The notes beneath the pieces are model-generated. The model saw nothing but the letters and a program-made list of their open reading frames with translations, did not search any database and was not told where the DNA came from. A stretch of DNA of 64,000 nt from Terebella lapidaria (taxonomy: Eukaryota > Annelida > Polychaeta > Terebellida > Terebellidae): positions 12,706,664 through 12,770,663 of the forward strand of contig OX424556.1 in assembly GCA_949152475.1 (NCBI GenBank), given 5' to 3'. Shown in pieces: positions 38,395-48,782 of the stretch. Within the stretch, counting starts at the first letter, position 1, and each line of letters starts with the position of its first letter. The translations under genes were made by a program, and so were the position numbers.

Positions 38395-38935
38395 ATACTT
38401 TCGGTGTGGGATTTGGGGCCCACTTAGGGCCCCAGAAGCCAAATGCTGTCATGAGTGTTGTATTACATTCTATACTCAATCTGACTATTAGAAAACCAAT
38501 GTGCCCATAATGTCATGATGAGATTTGAGGACGAAAAGAAATGATGTAAATTATTGTCAAATTTGAAGTAGAATATACTATTGGCAGTGGTATCTGGGGC
38601 CCTCGGTCCCAGAATCCAAATGGTATTTTGAGTTTTGTGTCACGTTTTGTACTAAGAACTGACCGCCTAGGGACTCAGAAGCGAAATGTTCTATTTTAGT
38701 GTCATTTTCATGTGAGCTATAATCATCAAATGTGAAACAAAAGATTCTTTCGGGCGTTGGGATCTGGGGCTTCGAACCCAGAAGCCAAATGATAATTCGA
38801 GCATTGTGGTACATTCTTTACGAAGTACTGACTCTGACTATTATAGAACCTATGCATCTATTATTCCATGATGAGATTTGAATTCAATGAGAAACGATGA
38901 AAATTATTGTGATGTTTGGCCGAACATATTTTAGC
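38395..38935. repeat. Three degenerate tandem copies of a unit of about 180 bp
   Basis: Each copy has a TCTGGGGC..CCCAGAAGCCAAATG word (near 38411, 38591 and 38763) followed by a GTACATTCT/ACGTTTTGT word and ATGATGAGATTTGA-like sequence. Middle copy most diverged. No gene. Confidence 0.6.
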
Positions 38936-38949
38936 CAAATGCTTTCCTG

Positions 38950-41899
38950 ACGACCCAACGGGCCGTTTTGTCCTGTCATAACGCAAACACAAATATCAAT
39001 AAATATGATGTGTATGGTATATCATCAACGCCTTCCTGTTGTTTGCTTTTTAGACACTTGGTAGACCATTTGAATTCGTCGGTCTGACATTAATGTAACC
39101 AGGTGAACCTTGCCCTCAGCATCCATTCCAAACTGTCATGATAAAACTCTCATATAAAGTGCCTACAAATAATAATGGAAAGTTATTCACTGATTTTATA
39201 GTTTGATACGTAATCGGCACAAAGAAAAAATTTAATTCTTTTAAAAGGGGAATAAAGGGTAAGAACAATATTTAAGTAGAATATATATTATGATACTGAT
39301 TGTCATCAAGTGTGTATTACAAACTTATATACATGTAATATATAAATGAGAATTGGGGTTAACAAATTTGTTTAGGATCCTTGTCTAAGATCGAACTCTG
39401 AAAAACTCGAACCCCCCCCCCCCCCCCCCACACACTCCCGTACCCAATAAATTACGACAGGCGCCTAAATATACTAATGTAGCCACACCAAAACGGGGAA
39501 ACTACATGACGGTACTAAATAGAAGGCCAAATTGCCAGATTTATATGACATACGTGGCATAATTATGCTGATATTTGCAATGACACAATTATCAAATGTA
39601 CCCGGAATACATCATGACTCGTCTCCAACATCCAAGTCAGCACATGGTGATATAACGGACGGATATGATGGACGGACTGTTCATTATTGCGTGCAATGGG
39701 TGGCCGGCATAATATCGTCATTTGTCATTGCCTCATTGAAATATGCTCAGGTCAAATCCATGTAGGTTCTGAAGGTTTCATAATATAGGCCTACGAGCTT
39801 CGGACACTAATCTGTTCGATATGTGAATTGTCAATTTATTATCACACTCTTCCCATCTAGCATCGTATGCAACGTGTGCCATGTTATTTGAATACTGAAA
39901 TCACACAAACTGGGACGAAGCGTTCAAGTTTAAAAGATACAATTCTACCATCAATGATGAGTACAATTCAACAGTATATTCAGATATATTCTCCCTTCGA
40001 CAATAGATTTGACTTATATGTCTCCTATATGTTATGTAAACGGTATTGTCATGCTGATGAGCGTATAGTATTGTACAAAAAGTGATTCTGTGCAATTCAA
40101 GGCGGTAAATAGTATTCATTCATTACAGTAGCTGTCATTCAAAGGTGCGGTCGGCTGCGTCTAAAAAATGTTTCACACAACCCGAGGGCATCAGACCATG
40201 AGATATTGGTAGTATGGTCTCGTACTTTTTGGCTTATTGATTGCACCCCGGGTTGTCGTTTAAGGTGCGGTATGAGCCCATTAGTGAGCTATATCATATT
40301 TGAGTTGGTGCTAGGGGCCTATCTAGCCAATGAGGGGGGTTAGATCACCATGGTGAAAGTCAAATACCGCACCTTACTCGGGTTGTGATGGGTTGCTAAG
40401 ATGAGACAGTGAGTTTCAAGTGATATTCGCCCTTGGAGACGTACCATCCTCGACACAAGGTGAGTACATAGTACATTATTTCTATTATTTTTTATTTATT
40501 TATGATGCTCTGGGTGATAAAAAGTGATAGAGTACAAACCGCGGTGAATTCTGGCGATATCAAACACAAATTGACTAGGTCACCATTTTATACCAGACCG
40601 ACGTTTACACGTTTACTTCAACTCTAGGACGAAAGCAACTCACCATGCTTTGGGTATTGCTAATTTCAGTAGGGATTATTAATGTTCACTACGGATTAAA
40701 ACGGCATGTTTCTAGCGGGCGAGTAATAGTAAAACGAGACGGATATCGTAATCGGGCCAAATGGTCGTACCCCACATAAAAAAAACACGCTTTATTGGTG
40801 ATTTCAAGAATAGTACCCTATATTTGGTAATACGATTGTACAAGCCTAATATATACTAAACTACTGCCCAAGTCGACAACACCATTGTTGTCTGTAGACC
40901 CCAAGATGTCTTTTGTGTCTAGGAAAGTGAATTCTACTCCCTCGAACGCAGTATAGGAAGTGACCTGGAGTACACAAGCTTGTACGCTGCTACCAATCTT
41001 GAATTCTTCAGGACGTCATAGAAGCGTGAGTGGTATATATTGCCATGCACTGTACGGTGGCTCATATCCATAACCGACCCCAGTTTTTCATATATTTTTG
41101 CCAAGATGCCTTAGGTTTTCAACAGGATTTTAGGTTTCCACCCAAATTTCTGTAGATTTTAGCACGGCGGTGACCTCTGCAGCAAGGCGGAAAGTCACTT
41201 GAGGACAGTTTGGGGCGAAATATCAATCAGCAACCTATTTATGAAAAGAATATCTCAGAACAGCTAACAAGAACAGTACACGTGACATTCCGCCTCGCTG
41301 CAAAGGTTACCGCGCTAAAATCTCTGCTAGAAACAACAAAAAAGGAGTCATATTTAATAGTATCTCAACGGTTGTTTTGAAATATTGATATTCCAGATAG
41401 ATATCGACATTATGAGTCAATATCTCCTAACTATTTTTCGCTTGGTAGCAAAAATATGATTGTTTGCTCATAATATACATGTACACGCATGTGTAGTTGA
41501 TGGAGACGAGGTCTTGTGATGCTACTGTTGACAAACATGTAGCTCAATGCTAACGAGATTCTGGACGAGGAACGGAAGCAAATGCTTCACATTTCACTCC
41601 ATGATAGTATTTATTTAGTATACTGAGTCCGTCTCACATGCATCGTCTCCAATGAATACAGAAGAATCAATAGTATACAATGCATGATGTGAACCGTGAG
41701 ATCCCCTGTTATGTACATAACTTTCAGGGGTCAGCATGGCCAGACTTGCTACTTGATATGACATGTTTTTGTGACTAATGACACTTTGGCGACATGAGTG
41801 TGGAGACCACAGGGTGAATACGAAACTCAGATACCACCAGGATCTTGGGATTTGAACCATAAAATCTCCAGTTTTGTTACAGAGGACACTCAGGACATC
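38950..41899. other. Intergenic and 5' flank of the SLC6 gene
   Basis: No gene was found. The part at 38965-39080 repeats 34920-35075. An 18-base C tract lies at 39412-39429. A small element with short inverted ends sits at 40261-40376. The last roughly 60 bp before the SLC6 start codon (words 'CAGGATCTTGGGATTTGAAC' and 'TTACAGAGGACACTCAGGAC') are conserved upstream of the second SLC6 gene at 63330-63397. TTTTGTTACAG (41871-41881) could be an acceptor of a 5'-untranslated intron. No promoter motif is strong enough to call. Confidence 0.55.
40261..40376. repeat. Miniature inverted-repeat element, 13-bp perfect ends
   Basis: TAAGGTGCGGTAT at 40261-40273 is the exact reverse complement of 40364-40376. 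A further AAGGTGCGGTC lies outside at 40143. The words CGGGTTGT occur just beyond both ends. Total 116 bp, noncoding. Probably a MITE or a hairpin remnant. Confidence 0.5.
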
Positions 41900-44800
41900 A
41901 TGAAGCAGGAGCTCGGGACCGTGGACAAGGCTGAGGTTGACGGATTGCTAGGCAGCAAGACCCCGGAGACCGCGGGCGTCCAGGGAGCCAAGAAGCCCAA
42001 GAAACGGGAGCAGTGGGCGAGGAAGGTAGACTTTCTGGTCGCCTGTGTCGGCTTCTCCGTGGGTCTGGGAAACGTATGGCGCTTTCCATACCTGTGCTAC
42101 AAGAACGGAGGCGGTAAGACTTCCAACATCTGAACATATACTCTAATATTTAATATTTAATATATACTCTAATATTTCGACCGATGTAGTAGTCTACTAT
42201 ATGGGGGTTTGGCTGCGATTGAGGATTCATATTTGAATCATCAATAGCCTCTGAACTCTTGACTATGTTTTGTTCGAGGGACTCCATTCCAGTAGTCCAG
42301 AATGCACCTCGAAATGGTCAAGACAAATGAATACGAATGAAATAACTCACGCTAGTTCGAGTAGGCATATAATACCACAGCGACCGTGAAGTCACCACGA
42401 TGTCTAGAGTGCTCCTGGTGCTAGACTTGACAAAAAAACGTTACACTTCCAGCGTTTGGAATATACAAATGTATCGCATTTGTCGCAGTTTGCACTGTAA
42501 CATTCGACGAATATTGCAAACTCAGGACCGGTATTTTTTTGTAAGAATCCAACCACATTTTCGCAAGATTGACTGTGATTATCTGTGTATTTTTTATCGC
42601 ACACCACATTGCATACTCTTGGATAAGTCTGATAGAGAGAATCTGTCATCCGCAAACACAATCTTGGAAGTATTGCATACACTGGTGGTACTAAATCTGA
42701 AAGAGATGAGCTACTCTTTGCGACATATGTATGGTAATATCAGTTGTTGTCATGTCAAATATTATTCAGGGAAGCAGACAAGGACTGCAGTATGGAATTA
42801 CCGTGACATTTCTGAAGGTTTTGTGAGTTGGAGGAGTCCACAAATCTACAAACGAGTATGGAAATGAATCTTTATCATAGAGCATATATTCACATTTTGC
42901 GCAAATGTTTTGATAAAATGATATTTGAGGGTTATCAACAACAATGCTAAGTCAGGCCTTTATTTGCATCCATTATCGCCATTAATATGTGAACTATCGC
43001 ATTATATGAACATCTGCAAATTTTCTAGTATTTTCAAACTTCATCGCAGGCACATCAGAACATTTTCGGGTGGTCTTCTTATTTGATATCAACGATACAT
43101 GCAAGCTAATCGATCTTCTCATTCATTAAACATTTTCCGTTGTACTTTACTTCTGCCAACACTCTTAACATACCACTTTATTTATGTGAGGCGTCAGGGA
43201 TGTACAATACCAGTAATGTTTCTCTCCACCGTTACCTGTATATCTTGAAAGCTAAGCGATTAGACATTTTGTATACCATGGATTTGAATACAAATAGGAA
43301 TGTGAATAGGCCCACTGAAGCGATCTGAATGATAAATGGTGTGAAACAAACTCTTCTTTATGTGTGCTCGGGACAAACACTTCGTCTTCTAAGCGCATAC
43401 TTGTTACAAAAACTATGCCAAAAGTAAAACATCAATGTCTTTCATACTCCGGGTCGAATTCTAGGCCTAGACATACAACATCAGAGTGTTTCTACTTGCA
43501 TTAAATTAAACAGATATAAAAATCTTATGCACTCAATTTTCCACAGTCGCTGTCCTCATTGACGTGACAGATGTTTTTGTGCACTTAGTTGTAGTGGTTG
43601 TGTCTGTCTCAACCTGACTGTTTCAGGTGCGTTCCCGGTGTGTGCTGTACTGAGTGGATGTGAATGACTCAACTTTAACGTTACAGGGGCGTTCTCGGTG
43701 TGTGCTGTAGGGAGTGGATGTGTATGACTCTACTTTAACGTTACAGGGGCGTTCTCGGTGTGTGCTATAGTGAGTGGATGTCAATGACTCTACTTTAACG
43801 TTACAAGGGCGTTCTCGGTGTGTGCTGTAGGGAGTGGATGTGTATGACTCTACTTTAACGTTACAGGGGCGTTCTCGGTGTGTGCTATAGTGAGTGGATG
43901 TCAATGACTCTACTTTAATGTTACAGGGGCGTTCTCGGTGTGTGCTGTAGGGAGTGGATGTGTATGACTCTAATTTAACGTTACAGGGGCGTTCTCGGTG
44001 TGTTCTGTAGTGAGTGGATGTCAATGACTCTACTCTAACGTTACAGGGACGTTCTCGGTGTGTGCTGTAGTGAGTAGATGTCAATGACTCTACTTTAATG
44101 TTACAGGTGAGTTCTCGGTGTGTGATGTAGGGAGTGGATGTGTATGACTCTAATTTAACGTTACAGGGGCGTTCTCGGTGTGTGCTGTAGTGAGTGGATG
44201 TCAATGACTCTACTTTAATGTTACAGGAGCGTTCTCGGTGTGTGATGTAGGGAGTGGATGTGTATGACTCTAATTTAACGTTACAGGGGCGTTCTCGGTG
44301 TGTGCTGTAGTGAGTGGATGTCAATGACTCGACTATAACGTTACAGGGGCGTTCTCGGTGTGTGCTGTAGGGAGTGGATGTCAATGACTCTACTTTAATG
44401 TTACAGGAGCGTTCTCGGTGTGTGATGTAGGGAGTGGATGTGTATGACTCTAATTTAACGTTACAGGGGCGTTCTCGGTGTGTGCTGTAGTGAGTGGATG
44501 TCAATGACTCGACTATAACGTTACAGGGGCGTTCTCGGTGTGTGCTGTAGTGAGTGGATGTCAATGACTCTACTTTAATGTTACAGGGGCGTTTCTGATA
44601 CCATACTTCCTGTGTGTGGCGTCTGTGGCTCTTCCAACGTTTTTCATCGAGGTGTCCCTAGGACAATTCATGAAGACGAGCAGCATAGGGGTGTTCAACA
44701 TCTGTCCACTGTTTCAAGGTATTGAAGACATAAAACGTGGTTTGCATTGAATATTATTCGTGAAACTCTCTATATTATACTTCTGAATGACCATCAATTG

Positions 44801-47800
44801 GTTTAGGATAATGATTTCAAACATTCAAATGTTTGCAGGTATCGGATATTCCATGGTAACCATTATCTTTCTGGTGAACGTGTACTACAACGTGATCATG
44901 GCCTGGGCGTTCCACTACCTCTTCTCATCCTTCACCTCCACTCTGCCCTGGTCTCACTGCGACAACAGCTGGAACACGCCCAGCTGTCGGGACGGCAGCA
45001 ACAGAAACGGCACTGATATTGATATTCAGCACTATAACACGTCCCACGGAGCTCAGGAACTTAATAACATATCAATGGTCGGCAACTTATCAATGGTCAG
45101 CAACGAGACGAAGATACAGCACACGGATCCAACCACGGAATACTGGGAGTGAGTACACACTTTTTCTCAGGCAGAGCCTATTTGTTTTCACATTCAATTT
45201 TGGGTCGGAAATTCCACTTTCACGCTGGACAATCGTTCCACTTTCGAACACAGTGTATGCACATCAGATTGAAAATTAGTATGCACGCAATGCATACAAC
45301 TCTGGGAAGAAGTTCATATTCGGGAAATTGATTAGTTTCAAACTGATATATTCCGCTTGTAGTGTTTGTGTATTATTACTATTCTTATTACGACTGTTTT
45401 CAATGTACATGTATAAAATAAACAAAAATATATATACGTAAACGTATTGTGATTAACGTGGCAGCTGTGCTGTCAACCTGATGCGCTCAGGTTGAAGGTT
45501 CTGCAGATATCGAGTGGAATCGATGATATGGGCACGATACGCTGGGACCTGGCTCTCTGTCTGCTCCTGGCCTGGGTCCTAGTCTTCCTCTGTATCATCA
45601 AGGGAATCAAGTCATCAGGAAAGGTAAACATAACTGGCTCGAACAAACGATAGGTATTTGTTATTGTTGTAGTTCATCCTAGATTAAATAGTAATGTTGT
45701 AATGCGATGTAATAGTAAGGTTCTATGTTGATAAAAAATTGTGGTTATGGAATCTTTATTTAGCTTCGAAAGCATCGAAACATTTGTAATTTGTTGACCT
45801 ACTTATGTATTTTAAATACATGTCCTCACTGCTGTCACTATTCAATGTTTGTCTTCCACACAGGTGATGTATTTCACTGCTCCTGCGCCTTACATCCTGA
45901 TGTTCGTGTTGTTGATCCGAGGAGCCACTCTCCCGGGAGCTCTGGAAGGTATCAAGTTCTACATCATTCCGGAGTGGCATAAACTTCTGCAATCCCAGGT
46001 GAAGTCAATTGATAATCATACCGTTCATATGATAAATATCATGCTGAATATCACAACCATCGCAGTTTTCATTATGGTGCATTTATCTGTCGCAGTCATT
46101 TAGACTCCCACGATTCCATTGACAGGTGTGGGTTGATGCTGGTACACAAGTCTTCTTCTCTTACTCCCTCTGCGCTGGAACTCTCATGGTACTCGGCAGC
46201 TTCAACAAGTGGGATCACAACTCTTACAGGTATATGGTCCACAAACGGTGCATACTGTGTGTCAGTTTGCAGTTGATGTACATAAATTATGTACATTGCA
46301 CTACATTTCAACCATGTATATGCTTTAGTTTTGCCTGACACATGCACTCAACGATATCTGAGGTAAATCTGCTTGACTGTCTTTCAAAGTTTCTGACTCG
46401 TTTTACAGGGACAGTATCGTATTCATGTGTGTGAACAGCGGGACGAGTATGTTCGCTGGGTTCGTTATATTCTCGATGCTGGGGTTCATGGCTCACGAGT
46501 TGGGAGTGCAGGTCTCGGAGGTGGCTGAATCAGGTCAGATACCAGAACTAGCCTGCTACTAGTCAATTCAGTGAGACATCAGGAGTTGTTTTGTCCAATG
46601 CTTAGGCATCGAGCCTTTTAATTATATCATCATCATGATCTTTCTGTGCGTGGATCTAGCAGATCAACACTATCGCAGCGACTGAGATGCCAAGGGTAGA
46701 TTAAGTAGATTTCAAGTAACATCGTCGTACATTTCACCCTGCTCCCCTCCACAGGTCCTGGTCTGGCGTTTATCGCCTACCCGAAGGCGGTGGCTGAGAT
46801 GCCCCTGGCTCCTCTCTGGTCAGTTCTCTTCTTTCTGATGATCATTCTTCTCGGACTCGACAGCCAGGTATGGGGGAATTGTTGCTCAGAATGTAATAAC
46901 AAAAATTGTTCACGATGTTAACATGATTTGCATAAAATGGTTTTCATACAGGATGTGAAATCATGTGAAACCAAGTATGAGGATGTGGCAAAAACATAGT
47001 TGGTTTGAACCAGATTTTGACGAATGCTTGAACCCGTACTTTCCATCCAGTGTTCTATGTGCAGCATATGCCTTATGGTAGCACGCCATTATAAAGTTTG
47101 AATCAACATCCGGCATGTACATGTAAGTCACATTGTACTTGTGTTGTGCGGCAGTTTGTGGGCGTGGAGGGAGTGATGACGACTATCGTGGACCAGCACG
47201 CCTCCTACCTCCGCCGGGGCTGGCGCCGACAGATCTTCCTCGCCGTCATGTGTCTTCTGTCCTTCCTCGTCGGGCTCTTCATGGTCACCAACGTACGTAA
47301 TCCACACACATTGGTCTCTAACTTGGATTTCCACAAGGTATGAATCTCCTAGAACTCTACGATATAACTCTCTGGGAGATTCTTACCTTTCATACACCAA
47401 ACCAAAGACGTGCTTTCAACAAGAATCGTCATACTCTTTCTTTGTTTCCAGGGTGGAATGTACGTCTTCCAGTTGTTTGACTATTATGCAGGAAATAAGA
47501 TGATTTTGCTGCTGTCAATGAGTGAATGTATGGTTATCGCATGGGTCTATGGTATGTACCCTTCTTATTGGTATAACTGTTATATGGATACTCAATTGAC
47601 TTAGGGACTTCATTCAAACAAGTTTATTACTTGGATGGTATTGGATGGTATTGTCGGTAAACTGTCCTCGTTTGTACAGGTGTCAATAGATTCTACGACA
47701 ACATTGCGATGATGATGGGCAAGAGAATGAATCCCTTCATGAAGATCTGCTGGTGTGGAATCACCCCGGCCGTTACCACGGTAACCATCAAAGCACTAGA

Positions 47801-48353
47801 ACATGGGCTATGTGCTTATCGCCGCTTTTCACGATAGTATTCGATCCCACATTTTGTTTCTCATTGTGTATTCTAAGCATGAATTGACGGTTGTTTTTGT
47901 CCTTTTGGTCCAATTGAATTACCTCATGTATTCAGTTGATATTCGCGCTGTCTGTGTACACGTACTCCGAGGTGACCTACAACCGAGTGTACACATATCC
48001 CTCTTGGGCTATCGCATTCGGCTGGATCATGGCCTCAGCAACCATCGTCTTTGTACCTCTCCTCATGGTGATCAAACTATCCATGGAGGATGGCACCTTG
48101 AAGGAGGTATATAATACAAACAGTAATTTAAATGTCTCGTGAACAAGTTTCCAATATTCTGCTATCTCATCAGCAGCGTTTTATAGAACAGAATCAAATG
48201 TCAAAATGTATCCATTGTTTAATTCCTGTACAGCGACTACGAACTCTGACCCGTCCGCGGTTACAAGAACATCAACTCCGTCCACAGGATGACCCCAAAG
48301 AACTGGTCAACGGCCACACGTGTAATGGCGATGTCAAGGAAGCCGTTATCTGA
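41900..48353 (+). CDS. SLC6 Na+/Cl- coupled transporter, taurine/creatine/GABA-like, 13 coding exons
   Basis: Exons: 41900-42113, 44587-44718, 44839-45148, 45491-45623, 45864-45998, 46126-46229, 46409-46533, 46755-46867, 47155-47292, 47452-47551, 47680-47780, 47936-48106, 48234-48353. All introns are GT-AG, all phases match, and they give 631 residues, the usual family length. The protein imports a small amino-acid-like solute with sodium and chloride across the plasma membrane. TM1 holds [11 protein letters not shown] (Asn58). The TM2 start reads [10 protein letters not shown]. The second outer loop has the cysteine pair [10 protein letters not shown] and five N-glycosylation sequons. TM6 reads [13 protein letters not shown], and LGLDSQ (Ser421) marks the second sodium site. 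The late segment [11 protein letters not shown] resembles taurine and creatine transporters. The substrate cannot be told. ATG 41900 is the first ATG of an otherwise open upstream frame. AATAAA candidates lie at 49317 and 50033. Confidence 0.93.
43621..44580 (+). repeat. Intron 1 minisatellite: 16 exact-length 60-bp units copying the splice acceptor
   Basis: Sixteen units of exactly 60 bp run without a single length change up to the base before the true acceptor of SLC6 exon 2. Most units start TTACAGGGGCGTTCTCGG. The true junction reads TTACAG|GGGCGTTTCTGAT, so each unit repeats the acceptor and the first exon codons (Gly-Ala-Phe). Units alternate between 'GTGAGTGGATGTCAATGACT' and 'GGGAGTGGATGTGTATGACT' forms, giving a partial 120-bp higher-order pattern. 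Spliced from exon 1, a unit would read about 13 codons and then stop at TGA. The long minus-strand frame here is only a 3n artefact. Confidence 0.95.
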
Positions 48354-48782
48354 CCAACGTACATGTATTCCTAGTTGTTCTAATTGCAATTGTAAATGAA
48401 TTGCACGCTCTAATTCATTATTGAAATAATCTACATCATTTGGCCTCTATGAGGTTTATTTGTTACAAACTGACCCTGAGCACTTTGACAATGGTCACAC
48501 CTGTATTGCCGAATGTCAAGGAAGTAATAATCTGACCAACACATTTATACTCCTGGTAATTGCAATTATAAAAGGAACAGCAACTTTTAATTCATCACTG
48601 GCTATTGCTAAAAAAGTGACCTATATTATTTGGCCACAATGAGATTTTTTTCTCACAAACCGACCGTCGAGAAACGTGGTGAGGGTCACACCTGTACATA
48701 GTGTTGATGTAAATATCTTTTTTTCTACTGATTATTATGGAATGGCATATTCCCATTACATTATTTGGCCTCAATGAGGCTC
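48288..48782 (+). repeat. Three decayed tandem copies of the SLC6 last-exon end plus 3' flank
   Basis: Copy 1 (48288-48469) includes the real end of the coding region. Copy 2 (about 48470-48659) repeats it at a 181-bp offset: GACCCTGAGCACTTTGACAA, 'GGTCACACCTGTA', 'TGTCAAGGAAG', 'AATCTGACCAAC', 'AATTGCAATTATAAA' and 'TATTTGGCCACAATGAG'. Copy 3 (about 48660-48782) follows at a further 190 bp and is more eroded, but keeps 'GGTCACACCTGTACA' and 'TTATTTGGCCTCAATGAGG'. Copies 2 and 3 lie after the stop codon and are therefore probably untranslated. Confidence 0.75.

Noticed and set aside
41798-41899. Upstream extension of the SLC6 N-terminus
   Set aside because: The frame is open but has no ATG before 41900, and the conserved TTACAG at 41876-41881 looks more like an acceptor in untranslated sequence.
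43623-44564. 313-codon minus-strand frame with 20-residue repeats over the intron 1 array
   Set aside because: The 60-bp unit is divisible by three and has no stop in this frame, so the frame stays open automatically. It lies antisense inside an intron and shows no domain.
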